From: Triparma columacea
Taxonomy: Eukaryota; Sar; Bolidophyceae; Parmales; Triparmaceae
Direction of reading: 5' to 3'
NCBI GenBank assembly: GCA_030267965.1
Contig: BRYA01000211.1
Span: forward strand, 1-64,000
Length of the DNA stretch: 64,000 nucleotides
The translations under genes and the position numbers were made by a program. How positions within the stretch are numbered: the first letter of the stretch is position 1; each line of letters begins with the position of its first letter. Of this stretch, positions 20,910 through 32,078 are shown piece by piece. The notes under the pieces were generated by a model, which was not told the DNA's origin, searched no databases, and saw nothing but the letters and a program-made list of their open reading frames with translations.

Positions 20910-21565
20910 ACCATGAAATGTCAAAGAAACAAATTTCGTGTCTTATTCGTTTATTTTGCGTTATTAGTGAGCATCATTGTCTCCCAAAAGTTTCTTAAAA
21001 CTGTTGTACCTTGACACAATCCGAACACATGACAGGTTTCCCCTTGAATCTAGAATTTTTGTGTCCAACTCCTATTAAAGATTCCTCCTGCAGAAACGAC
21101 ATCCGAGCCCTCCCCAGGGGAGGCTGATAAGGGGTGGCAGGTGGGGGGAATCAGTAGCGATTCGGTAAGTCAAATGGTTTAGTCATTTACCCAACTCCTG
21201 AAGCCCGGTGACGACTCCCATTGGTCTTCAGTTTTTGAGCCTCTGAGATCATTTAGGTGTCTTTAAGTTGAATTTGTGGTTTATAGATGTATATTACATC
21301 CAACGCGTTCGCCTTATTCCTTTATATATCCTTAATCATGGAATTGCACAAGTTGTGTTCTGGCGCCGGCCATCTCTCTCCTCTTTTTAGGGCTCCATGA
21401 TGATTGTTAGGGATTTCTATCTACGCTACGCTCCTCAATACATAAATGATTTGATTCTCAAACACTTACCCCTCTTCGCCGTCACCCTCCCCCCAAACCC
21501 AGCCCCCTCCTGTTCCACTCTCGTCCAGCTCCGCCGTCACCTCCGTCCTGTCCGCAACCTGCGAC
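20910..21565. other. Intergenic region between eS6 and the kinase gene
   Basis: This 650-base stretch holds the eS6 3' untranslated region and the upstream region of the kinase. An open frame from 21397 lacks homology that I can recognise. The kinase protein could have an additional upstream exon here, but no splice pair stood out. Confidence 0.4.
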
Positions 21566-23377
21566 ATGGCCGGTTTTGACATCGCCGAGGTGTGGGTCCG
21601 CATCGGGAAAAAACAGCACCAGCTGACAGCCTCCTTCCTGAGGCCCGCTGGCATTGGGAGGCTCATGGAGCAACTCACTGAGGTCTATTACGGGACGGAG
21701 GCCAAGGTCAGGGTGCACAGGCTGAGCCCGGCGCTTTGCAAGAAGGCGAAGGAGCAGAACTCCCTGGTGTGGCTGACGTCCTCCAACGCCCCCTCCCCCC
21801 TCGACTGCGCCATCTCTGACATCAAGACTGCGGTCGCCGTCCCAGTCTACAACAAAATTGTTGGTGTAGGCCTTACCGTCATCTTCTTTAGCATCAGAAA
21901 GATTAAGGTTGACAAGAGGGTCGCTGAACTTATTGAACATATGGCCATTGCCGCGGGCATCAGTAGCGTGGGGTGGGGTGAGGAGGAGAACAACAACGGA
22001 GGGGAGCTCGCGAACTCACTCCCCTTCGAGCCTGGTTCTCAAAAGAAAATGGAGGACCTAGGCTCGCCCCATGATTATCTCCCCCCTGTCTCGGCCGCCG
22101 CCGCCGCCACCTCATCCGACCCCGACCACCAGCTCTCCGCCTCTTCGTCCGGTCCTCGCCCCAGCAGCCGAGCCGCTCCCTCCCTCGATGTCATGCATGA
22201 AGGCGACGAGAAAACCGGAGACGACGACATCGAGCAAGTCGCGGACATCGCGCAGGTACAAATATCCAACGGTGGGGCGACCGGAGAACCTAAGCTTGAC
22301 CTAAAGTGGTCGGCCTTAGAAAACGTCGAATATCTAACGGACGGGGGCAACACATGGATCCACACAGCCGTCGTGTCCGGGCGGCCTGTGGTCGTTAAGA
22401 CCCTGAAGCCCGAGTGCCAGGACGTCGCCCTCGCCATCAACGAGATAGAGGGCGAGCTCGACGTCCACTGCAAGCTTAAGCACAAGCACATCGTGGGCTT
22501 CGTGGGGGCGGGGACGACCAGCAAGGGGATGAGGTTCTTGGTGCTGGAGAGACTCGACGGGGGAACGCTCACGCAGGTGCTGGGGTACGACACGAGGATT
22601 AGGGATAGGAGAAGGAGGTTTTGGAAGAGGAGACAGATGAGCTATGTGGAAGGTGAGGAGGCGGTGGAGGAGAGGGGAAGGAAGAAGGAACGTGGCAATG
22701 ATTACGTCGATTGTCTCCGCAAAAAAATGCCGGCATTCCCTAACACCCACTAACGCAACCCTTCGCTACCGCCCCGCGCCTTCACCTCCCCGCCCGCAGT
22801 TCTGGTCCATGGCTCCTGCCTCGCCTCCTCCATGGCCTACCTCCACTCTCAGGCCTTCCCCAACTGCATGGTCCTCCACCGTGACCTCAAGCCCGACAAC
22901 ATTGGGTTCACCCTCGACGGATCCCTCAAGCTCATCGACTTCGGTCTGGCGAAGATTGTGGAGAACGCGAGCCCTGAAAGCGAGGACGTTTACAGAATGA
23001 GCGGGGAGACGGGGAGTCTAAGGTACATGGCCCCGGAAGTTGCGGACAACCTTCCCTACAATCACAAGGGTGACGTTTACTCCTTCGGTATCATCCTCTG
23101 GGAAATGACTGCCTACAAGAAGCCCTACGACGGGTTCTCGAGAGAGGCGTTCTACAGGCGCGTCGTTAAGGGGGGGGAGCGACCTCCCCTTGCCAAGAAG
23201 TGGCCCAAGGAGCTCTCCAAGCTGATGCAGCAGTGCTGGTCAGCCAGGATTGAAGACAGGCCCACGTTCGATGATATAGTGAAAAAGCTCAAGTCAATTA
23301 AGGAAGATCTTGAAAGGGGTGAAAAGAAGAAAAGTATAATTGGAGGGCTGATGGATCGACACTCGACTTGGTTCTGA
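21566..23377 (+). CDS. TKL-type protein kinase with N-terminal GAF-like domain
   Basis: Two exons, 21566-22652 and 22800-23377, joined in phase 1 (GTGAGG donor), give 554 residues. Residues about 1-140 look like a GAF domain (SFLRPAGIGRLMEQLTEVYY, later TAVAVPVYNKIVGVGLTVI). A Ser/Ala-rich linker follows. The kinase domain begins about residue 255: the invariant Lys is in VVVKTLK (about 278), the catalytic loop is HRDLKPDN (about 388), then DFGLAKI, a MAPEV site, DVYSFGIILWEM, and a C-lobe ending around RPTFDDIVKKLKSI, all TKL-like. The glycine-rich loop is poorly conserved (LTDGGNTWIHTAVVSG), so nucleotide binding may be atypical, though the catalytic residues are present. GAF domains bind small ligands or chromophores, so this may be a signal-responsive kinase; the ligand is unknown. 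Confidence 0.88.
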
Positions 23378-23562
23378 GCGTTTCTTCCTTCTTCCTTCCT
23401 TAAAAGACCGTCGGTTATTAAGGTTCCACAAGTAAGTACAGGTGAAGTCCCAAAATTTTCGCTTGTAAACCCTATTTTTTGTTACAGTGTCACACTGGAT
23501 TCCACTACTCCCCCGCTCTTGCATCCCCACACTTGCACTACACAACCACAATCCACTACTCG

Positions 23563-24986
23563 CTACTCCTTCCCCGCCCCAGTCACCATCCTCCGCAGCT
23601 TCTCGATAGGATTCTCCTTTTCCCCATCCCCGCCCTTCCTCTCGCTCCCTCTCGCCCACTTCCCCGTCTCCTCTCCCCCCTCCCCCCCCTCCATCCCCTT
23701 CTTCCTCTTCCCTCCCTTTCTCCCCTTTCTCCTCCCTCTCTCGAAGGCCTCGAAGGCCAACTCCGCGTTGGCCGTCCGCTTCTCGTAAGCCTTCCTCTCT
23801 TGCATATTCATCTCCCTTTGCTGTCCTCCTCCACTCTCCTTCGCCACCTCCTCCTTCGCCGACCTCTTAATCGCCACCCCTGCGACATGCGGCATGGGGC
23901 ACAGGTCAACCTTGTCAAAGGCGACGTCCAGAGAGGAGTACATGCTGAGGTCGATCTCGTCGATAGCTGCAATGAGCGAAGCGCAAGGGGTTAGAATTAT
24001 GATGGTAGAGAATTATGACGACGGTTATGGTGGCGCTTGTTGATTCCCTTCCTCCCCCCTCCCTTCTTCTCACCTTTCTCGTCGTCGCCTTCCTGCCCCT
24101 CGTCCTCATTAGGACCAAACATCTTGAATGTTCCATCCATCCTGAGCGCACGGAGCCCGTCCACGAAGCCGATATTTCTCCCTGAGCCAAACAGATCGTC
24201 GATCTCCTGCCTCTCTACAAACAACACCCTCCCCCCGTCCTTCAAGACACGGGAAACGTCCTTGACCGCGTACTCGAACCAATCAGCCGCCCCAACTTTG
24301 TCACCTTCCCCCTTCCCATTGTAGAACTTCTTCATTTCGTCTGAGATCTGAGACCACACCACAACGTCAACGGAGTCGCTCTCAACCCCAGAGAGCATAC
24401 CCCTCGCCTTGGTAGCAATGCCATCGAAGGCCTCGAGCTCAAGGGGCACGATTTCAGTCCCCTCCATTTGGCCTCTCCTCTCCTTCGCCTGCTCCAACTG
24501 CCTCCTAGCGCGGAAGGGGAGCTTCCCTTTCTCTGCGCTATAGGTGGGATGGCAGAGGATTTTTTTAACCGATCGAGGCACGTAGTAGACGCATCTTTGG
24601 GGATAATGGGGAGTAAAGTTAGTATACGCGACAGTGGATGCAACTTTTCACCAAATTCGCGTCAATCATCCCACGAAATAAAAAACCCATTCCGCACAAC
24701 CTCAACAACAAGTGACTCACCTTGGGTCCTCGGTGCCTATTTGCAACAAAACGTCTGCGCTCTGCGGTATCTGATTAGTCAAAAGTGCGGTAGTGATGAA
24801 TTCTGTCCTAGAGTAAGAAATAGGGTCAATAAAAGCCCTCAAAGCAGAAGACTTCGCCGAGGTGGAAGGCAAATCATGGTGAAACTGTATTCGGTGGGGT
24901 TTGACGACTGAGTTCAGGTTGTTAAACGACCATGCGATTGGCATGAGCAGAGCTGACAGTGTCAGCGAAAGGGAAGTGAACCTCAT
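23563..24986 (-). CDS. Plastid-targeted SAM-methyltransferase-like protein
   Basis: Three exons, 24986-24721, 24594-24074 and 23966-23563, whose phases agree, give 396 residues. The N-terminus MRFTSLSLTLSALLMPIAWSFNN is a signal peptide with an AWSF cleavage region, the hallmark of stramenopile plastid precursors. The central part, VDVVVWSQ, then DWFEYAVKDVSRVLKDGGRV and LFVER, matches the second half of class I methyltransferases (strand 4, the helix before strand 5, strand 5). The usual glycine-rich motif I is not obvious, so methyl transfer is not certain. The last exon is a basic coiled tail (RKGRKGGKRKKGMEGG). It is convergent with the kinase, with 185 bases between stop codons. Confidence 0.7.
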
Positions 24987-25165
24987 TATTGACACAATTT
25001 TAGGACACAATTTTAGGGATGAAATCATAAACTTCCATTGACCTCGCTCGTTCGAGCGATACGCAAAAATGGTCAAGCTGACGCACGTATTTTACATGAA
25101 ATATTCTTTTTTACTCGCCACCATGACCCTCCTCCAAAGTGCGAGCACACCCAACACAACCTTTT

Positions 25166-26879
25166 TCAAGGTCCGATCTCGCCAAACTCCAGCTCTGCTT
25201 GGAAGACGCTCCAGTGCGTACGGTCGTGGATGACGTGCTCAATTTTCTCCAGTACGGTTGTCCTCCCGCCGACGAAGTCTTTTAGCCATCCACGCTCCCC
25301 TTTCCCCCTGCTCATCTCAAAAATCTCCTTGATGCAGTCAGGCAAGTTGTCCTCGTCCGTGTGCATGATGGCGACCATGTCGCCGTTCTTTGCATCCCCT
25401 GCGCAATTGTGTAGGTCTGTAAGGCCGGTCTGTACTTTGGCGAGGCCCTTCCCTGCTCTACTGCACATCACGATGAAAATGTGCTTGTAGCGTTGAAGTG
25501 TGCGAAGGATGGAGATGTCGCGGATTAGGAGTTTCGTCTCCACATCTGCGTCTCGAAGTATCAGCGCGCAAGTTGGGCTGGCCTCGCAAGAAACAATGTC
25601 GATGGAGGTGTGCGAATGGAGGATAACTCCGTGCTGACAAAGCTGCTGAATGAGAGTTGTGTGGCTTTGGGAAAACTCGATCGAGCAGAGGCCATGTAGG
25701 GGTGGGAGGGGTGGAGGAGGGAGGAGTGCTTGAGGCTGCACCGGCCCAGGGTGACAAGGGCGATTATCGACAGGAGATGGGCTCCTTGGTTTTGGAGCGG
25801 ATGGTGGAGTCCTAGTTTTGGTTGGTGAAGGCCCATTCTCCTCCTCGATTTCTTCCTCATCAGTTTCTGTGTCCTCGATAACTTCCTCCTCGATATCTTC
25901 TTCGTCGGGCCCTTGCTTTGCTTCGGCCCCCCTCCTAACCCTCGCCGTCTCCTCCTGCTCCTCCTTCTCCTCCTCTGAATCCTCCTCCTCATCGCTGTCA
26001 CTCTTATTCATTTCCAAGAGTTTTTGCTTCGCTTTCTTGACGGCGGCCAGCAACTCCTTTGTCCGCTTTTTCGAGCTTGCCTTTATTTTCTTGGCCTCCT
26101 TCTTGGCCTTCTTCTTTTCTTTCAGCCACGCGATGCTTTCCGTGAGGACAGCCCTCCCACCAGCAATCTGCTTGAGCAGCCCCTTGGTGCTGTACTTCGC
26201 GCTCACCTCCCGGTTATGTCTTCGACTCGTACTGCCCATGCTGGGAACTGTCCAACTGGTGTCGGACCCGCTCGTGAAGGTGCCCTTCCCATCGTGGTCG
26301 TCCCTAACTGTGTTGCCCCCCAAGCAGCCAATTTTGGCGTACTTTATCGCACAGTATCCCAGCTTATCCTTCCCCTGTGTCGACACCTGCGACAAGATCA
26401 AGTCGCATACGCCTATTCTTGAAGAGACGATCTCCAGCGGAACTTTGACTCCGCTGAAGGCTCCCATGTATGAGAAACTTCCCCTGTCCCTGAAGCTCAC
26501 AAAACCCGTCAATGGAGCTCTCAAGCTTGAGGTCTTCTTCGTGGTTTTGGAGGCGAAACGGCAAAACTCCTTGGCGACGATTTTTGCCCTTGCTCTCTGC
26601 TCCTCCTTAGTCCCGATTCGCTTGGGAGACTTTAGGAAGAAATAGCCGACGGGATAACCGTTCGCCAAATTGGATAGGGCTGCGATGGGCGGAGGATGTT
26701 TGGACAGTTTGTTTGTGCATGTGATAGTGTGTTAGGTTTGGGAACGAGGGCAGTAGGTGTGGTACATCAATCTTGCAACGAATTCCTCTTTTGATTCTCT
26801 CCTGTAAGCATTAACTCTCGTATCCATCCTCACCTCTTGCTGTTTCTTCCGTGTAGTTATTGAAGAGTTCATTTACCAT
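25166..26879 (-). CDS. Conserved-looking protein of unknown function, acidic/basic linker
   Basis: Two exons, 26879-26834 and 26679-25166, joined in phase 1, give 519 residues starting MVNELFNNYTEETARALSNL. The large exon alone has no early ATG, which led me to the small first exon. An N-terminal folded region (about 1-130: GYPVGYFFLKSPKRIGT, later GYCAIKYAKIG) is followed by a KKAKKEAKKIK-type basic stretch, an acidic Glu/Asp run, a Pro-rich linker, and a C-terminal folded region (about 350-519) with IDIVSCEASPTCALILRDAD, IFIVM and a final helix pair. The strand pattern of this last region faintly recalls XPF-type pseudo-nuclease folds; that is a guess. I do not recognise the protein. Confidence 0.6.
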
Positions 26880-27658
26880 GGGTGCGAGGTTGACCTCCTC
26901 GCAAGTCGGTCCTGTCGACAGTCCGGTCTGGTCTGGCCTACATCATCGTGGTGGGCGGTGAGAAGCAGGGAAACGCGCGTGTTAGATTCCTCGGCGTTTG
27001 TTCTGTGTTTGTAACCATATTATTCTTGAGTATTTGTTTGTTGTGTATTGTTCCTCAGTATGGTCGTTTGGCAGCCATTTCAAGGTTGCTGGCGTTTAAT
27101 CATTGCGCGTGTCTCCGAAATGCACGTCGCATATCATACCAAGACAGATTGTGGGTTATCTCTTCATCGGAACGAACATAAACAAACAGCCAAGAAAACG
27201 AAATCACGCCGACCCACTTCTTTACATCTTACCTTTGATAGAGCTCGGAGGGTCTGTGCGGGATCTGAACGAGAAGCTTGCTCTGGGAGATAATCTTGCT
27301 GCTATGGTTGAGGATTGGGGGGGGCAGGGGGAGGAACTGAAACTGTGCGCTACTTGATAACGTGCGCTTTGTCACAGTTATACCGGAAGTGACCAGGGCC
27401 TCGCTCATCTTTATTCTCTTTGGTCCTTTCTCGAAGCCAGACAGAGATACTGCCGTGCTGTGAGGGATCAGGGAGGCCGAGGAGGAAATGTTGCTGCTGC
27501 TTGCGAGTGGTTGAGAAAAACCCAGCTGGCGCTTCTTGTTCTCCTTCTTCGAATCTTCTTGGGGTGGCAGAGGTTGAGCGTCGTCTGGGATGACGCATCC
27601 GGGAGGGTCTAGGTCTGGGAGAAGGTGGGGGATAGGTGCAGGGGAGAGGGGGTCAGGA
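26880..27658. other. Intergenic region, no supported gene
   Basis: This 780-base stretch lies between two minus-strand genes. A Pro/Ser-rich open frame on the minus strand (27669-27229) overlaps the end of the next gene's last exon and could be an alternatively spliced 3' exon, but no donor-acceptor pair is convincing. Otherwise I see nothing. Confidence 0.35.
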
Positions 27659-28213
27659 TTAGGTTTCAATGAGACTTTCTGTTTGGACGATTGCGGACTC
27701 TGACTTATCCTCTACCCAGATCTTACTCGATTCTATGTTTCTGTAGTCCATCTCAACCAAGTCCACCAGCTTCTGAATGGGCATGTCGGCCGAAATATTT
27801 CCCCTCTTGAAAGTGCGCCTCCCCTCAACCTGCGGGATCCTCTTGAGCTCGTCCACCGTGCCAAGCTCACTCTTGAAGCATCTCCGTTTTCCCCATTCCT
27901 TCTTCTTTTCTGTCAACCACGCGCTGCGAGGGACAAGCAAAGCGACGAGGTTTGTTTAAGATTGCGACGCATGTTTGGACTGCGTTCTCTCTATCAGATT
28001 CTCATGGGTGCGCGTTGGGATAAGAGTTAACCCTCCGACCCTCTCCAAGACTCGTGGTGCTGTAAGCCTCGTCTCACCTTCTCTCCTTTGCAATTTCTCC
28101 CTCGAAAGAGGTTGCAGCGCCCGAGTACATGCTGTGCTGATGGATGTTGGGCGTAGAGAGGTCACGGTAGGGGACTTTGCAGATTTTGGATGTCGAAGAT
28201 GGAGAGCCAGAAA
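27659..28213 (-). CDS. 3' part of a hypothetical spliced gene; first exon unresolved
   Basis: Two exons, 28213-28078 and 27923-27659, join in phase 2 with a GTGAGA donor and CGCAG acceptor. They encode about 133 residues including KICKVPYRDLSTPNIHQHSM, then IAKERSAWLTEKKKEWGKRR and KLVDLVEMDYRNIES, ending in SLIET. A Ser-rich, Pro-rich open segment at about 28745-28503 (PYRSITYDEPLVYSP) preceded by TTGCAG and followed by GTGAGT is a candidate upstream exon, but its phase does not fit the simplest junction. The AWLTEKKKEWGK helix resembles AWLKEKKKAKKE in the neighbouring 519-residue protein, so the two may be related. Function is unknown. Confidence 0.4.
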
Positions 28214-28745
28214 CTGAGGACAGGGGAGTAATGCTCCCCCTATGCGGGATCAAGGTGGAGAAAGGCTCCGTTTGTGTCGTTGAATCATGAATCTGTGGGG
28301 AGGTGGAGGGAAGTGGGGGGATGGGGGGTAGGGAGGGTTGGCTTTAGGAGTTTGACGCCCCAACCGCCCGAACAACCCCGATCTCTCAAAAACTTGCGAT
28401 CTGTTGAGCATCTGCAACCGTTGAAACGACTCCTACATCTGGATTACCCCTGACCTGAATATAGACTGCCTCGACGTCCCATCACAACAACACTCAGACA
28501 CTCACATCTCCCCAGCCTCCACTTGAAGGGGTCTGGGGAACGACGAACGGAGCAATCGGGGAGTAAACCAAGGGTTCGTCGTAGGTGATTGAACGATACG
28601 GAGGAGGCTCGTGTTTAAGCTCATGCTTTGAGTTGCGAAACAGGATTGTTGAAGAGTGGGTCGAGGCCTCAGAAATAACGGAGGAAGAAGAAGATTCGTT
28701 GAAAGGGGAGGATGATGGCAGAGGAGAGTCGAACTGTGATTGGGT

Positions 28746-29567
28746 CTGCAATTTCTTTGCGTGGTCTATTGGGCCGGCTCCAAACTGAAGAACCGAGAGG
28801 AAGGGGTGAGTGGGGTATTTTTATGTGATTTAGTGACTAATATCGTCCAAGTTGTAATGTTTCGGGTGTCTTCCTCTTCCCAAAAATCCCAAATGCGAGA
28901 TGAGAGCAAGCTGTGGCCTTAAACTCTCAATTATATGGGGAAAACAAATTTGCCTTTGACGCCGACACCACTCCCTCAATTTTCAACCCAAATAAGAATC
29001 ATCCAACAACACAAGTACTCACAACCTCAACTCTTGACATTTCCATGACCTTGTCTGCCTTAGACTTATGATCATCTCCATTGAATCCTCCAGAAAAGTC
29101 CAAATTCCACATCGGCATTCAGGCTGGGTTCTCTATGAAGGTTTGGGGGGAGGTTGCGGAGTAACTCGTGCAAGGAAGAAGTACGTTGATGAGTAAATAG
29201 ATGAGAGCGACAGCAATTGAGTTCGCACGTATCGCTTTGTTTGTCAGAAGTTTTGTTATAATTTCTTTGTCATTTCGGAAACAGAACGGAGCGAAGATTG
29301 TAGCTCTTGACGGTGACGACTGTAGTACAACGCTCTTGGAAAAGAAATTTTCAGCGGTCCCACCAAAACATTAGGAACTACATAGTTGGGCCCAGTGGTT
29401 TCATTTTTTGGGGTTTTTCATTTTATTGGAGGTGATGAAAGATGCCGGGGCTTGGTCATGCACAGTCGCGATGGTGTTGATTGTCTTCTCTTCGTTCTTT
29501 TGTCTTCTGGGGGTTCTTTTCCTCGTCTCGCTTATCAAATCTAACACCAAAATCTCTTAGTTTGAAA
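28746..29567. other. Intergenic region upstream of GFAT
   Basis: About 800 bases between the hypothetical minus-strand gene and the GFAT start. It is moderately AT-rich, with no domain-bearing open frame. It presumably contains the GFAT promoter and perhaps the missing first exon of the gene to its left. Confidence 0.4.
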
Positions 29568-31937
29568 ATGGCATCTCGTCGGCTCTCTGCTTTAGGACTG
29601 AATGGCCGTCTGATTCCTCTAATCCTGGCTCCAAACTTCTTGTTTCAGTCTCAACGTACTGAAAATTGTGGTATTGTTGGTGTCGTCGCCTCTAAGGATG
29701 GTTCCACTCCATTCAATACAACCCGGGATTTTCTCGTGCAAGGTCTGGAGGTGCTCAAGAACCGTGGGTACGACTCTGCCGGTATGGTGACCTTAGGGAC
29801 TGACTCCAAATTTAGCCTGGTGAAGTACGCGTCGGACGGAGATAAAGCGAACGCGATTGCTCTGCTTTCTGAGAGGACGAAGGGTGATCCAAGCCATAAT
29901 GTTGGGATTGCGCACACTCGCTGGGCTACGCACGGTCCCAAGACCGATGCGAATGCGCATCCCCACGTCGGTTCCACGGGAAGCATTGCTCTCGTGCATA
30001 ATGGTATTATTAATAATGCGAATGTGCTCAGGAAGGAGCTGGAGGACCTCGGTCACCAGTTCACTTCCGAAACTGATACCGAGGTCGTGGCAAAGTTGAT
30101 AGGTCATATTTACGATGCAGAGCCTAAGAAATCGCTAAAGGACGCAACCACAGAAGCCCTGGCGCGCTGCGATGGGACTTGGGGGATGTGCATTTTGTCC
30201 AAGGACAATCCTGACGAGATGGTGGTTGCTTGTAATGGCTCGCCCCTCGTTATCGGTCTGGGAAAGAAGGCTACCTACGTCGCCTCGGAGCCGTCTGCTT
30301 TCAATCGTTACACGAAGGAGTTTATCAGCATGAAGGACGGGGAGATCGGGGTAGTCCACGCTGACGGGAGAGAGCTCGACATCACCCGCGTTGAGAAGGC
30401 GCCCGACCTCGACATCCAGCTTTCGCCCGCACCTTACAATCACTGGACAATCAAGGAGTGCTTCGAGCAGCCGGAGGCCGTGGCTAGGGCTCTTGCATAC
30501 GGCAGCCGTCTAGGGGAGAACGTCGTAAGGCTTGGCGGGTTGGACGACAACGAGAAGAAAGTTACCAAGCTCGATCATATGACCCTTTCGGCATGCGGCA
30601 CTTCGTTCAACGCTGCGCAATACGGTGCTAGGTTGATGAAGAAGGTGAGAGTGGTGAAGAAGTTAAATAATGCTGATATAGACTTGCAAGGAGGAGGAGT
30701 AGTATAGCGACGACACGCAGCATGACAGCCCCATATCACAATTAACACTGACTCGCCTTGTACTTCTTACCGCTCGACATGCTAATAATGCAAATGACAT
30801 ACAGGTCCACGCCTTTCAGACCGTGCAAATCCTCGATTCCGCCGAAACTAAGACCCATGACCTGCAAAACTCGCCCCCCAACAAAAGCGGCGTTATCGTG
30901 GTTTCGCAGTCAGGGGAGACGAAGGACGTACACAGGGTTGTTGTGACTGCCCAGAGCTTGGGTTTGACGGTCATGTCGGTTGTCAACGCTGTCGGATCTC
31001 TGATCGCCCGCACAACTAAACTCGGTGTTTACCTGAACGCAGGGAGGGAGAACGCTGTGGCTTCGACCAAGGCTTTTACGACCCAAGTCACTGTCCTCGC
31101 TCTTGTTGCCATTTGGTTCAGGGAGGCTAAAGACAGGCTCGCATTAACTGAAAATAGGAATGGAAATGGCAAGCCCTTCCACACTAGCGACGTCAAGGAG
31201 GTGAGTTGCGGCCCGGCGAGGGGGGGAGTCTCGCCCCTGAGTTGCAGGCTGCCTCAGACAGCCTCCCCCTTGTCAACTAAAGCCTCAAAATTTTACTCCG
31301 CTCCTCCCAGCTCCGAGATTCTCTCTCCCGCTTGCCGATTAGCATCGGCATGGCCCTCCAGTCTCGCAAGCAGTGCAAGGCTGTCGCCCAACGACTGAAG
31401 GACAAGGAGCACTTGTTCGTTCTTGGCAAGGGATTTGCGGAGCCTGTCGCTTACGAGGGGGCCCTCAAGATTAAAGAAACTTGCTACCTACATGCTGAGG
31501 GTTACAGCGGTGGTGCGCTCAAGCACGGGCCTTTTGCTCTCATCGAAGACTCGAGTGGGAAATTCGGTGCGACCCCAATCATCCTTATCGTCCTCGACGA
31601 TGAGAACAAGAACAGCATGATTACTGCGTGCGAGGAGGTGAGAATGTGTGTGTGTGGTATGATAGGCAGGGGTTAAAGTACGTTCACCACCCCTAACGTG
31701 GCTACTCCATCGCAGGTCAAGGCGAGGGGTGCGGAGCTCATCATTATCACTGACAAGACGACTATGGTAGAGGGGCTCACTAACCCAGAGAACGTGATAA
31801 GCATTCCTTCGAACGGCATGCTCACAGCCCTTTTAGCTGTGGTTCCCCTACAACTCCTCGCCTATGAACTCTCGTGTCTAAGGGGAATCAACCCCGACAC
31901 ACCCAGGAATCTGGCGAAGGCCGTCACTGTTGATTAA
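29568..31937 (+). CDS. GFPT/glmS: Glutamine-fructose-6-phosphate aminotransferase (isomerising), N-terminally extended
   Basis: Four exons, 29568-30644, 30805-31200, 31311-31637 and 31716-31937, joined by three phase-0 introns, give 673 residues. The glutaminase domain begins at Cys34 in [11 protein letters not shown] and contains [16 protein letters not shown] and HNGIINN. Two SIS domains follow, with [39 protein letters not shown] and [15 protein letters not shown]. The enzyme makes glucosamine-6-phosphate from fructose-6-phosphate and glutamine, the committed step to UDP-GlcNAc. The nucleophile Cys normally follows the initiator Met; here a 33-residue leader ([17 protein letters not shown]) precedes it, so a cleavage, probably on organelle import or by autoprocessing, would be needed to expose it. 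The next gene downstream is a convergent glycosyltransferase-sulfotransferase. Confidence 0.96.
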
Positions 31938-32078
31938 TTGTGACGTACATGGGTGGGGGTTGTTAGGTTATTAGTTGATTAGTGGTGTAACACAGGGTGC
32001 GCGGATTTTACAGGGTTACGCATAAATCCGGATTTGGAAAATAAATTTTGGATTTTTCGGTTCATTCGTTGAATACTA

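Noticed and set aside
20166..20924. Long minus-strand open frame opposite eS6
   Set aside because: It is a shadow of the strongly codon-biased eS6 gene; its composition (Leu/Asp/Val repeats) mirrors the sense protein.
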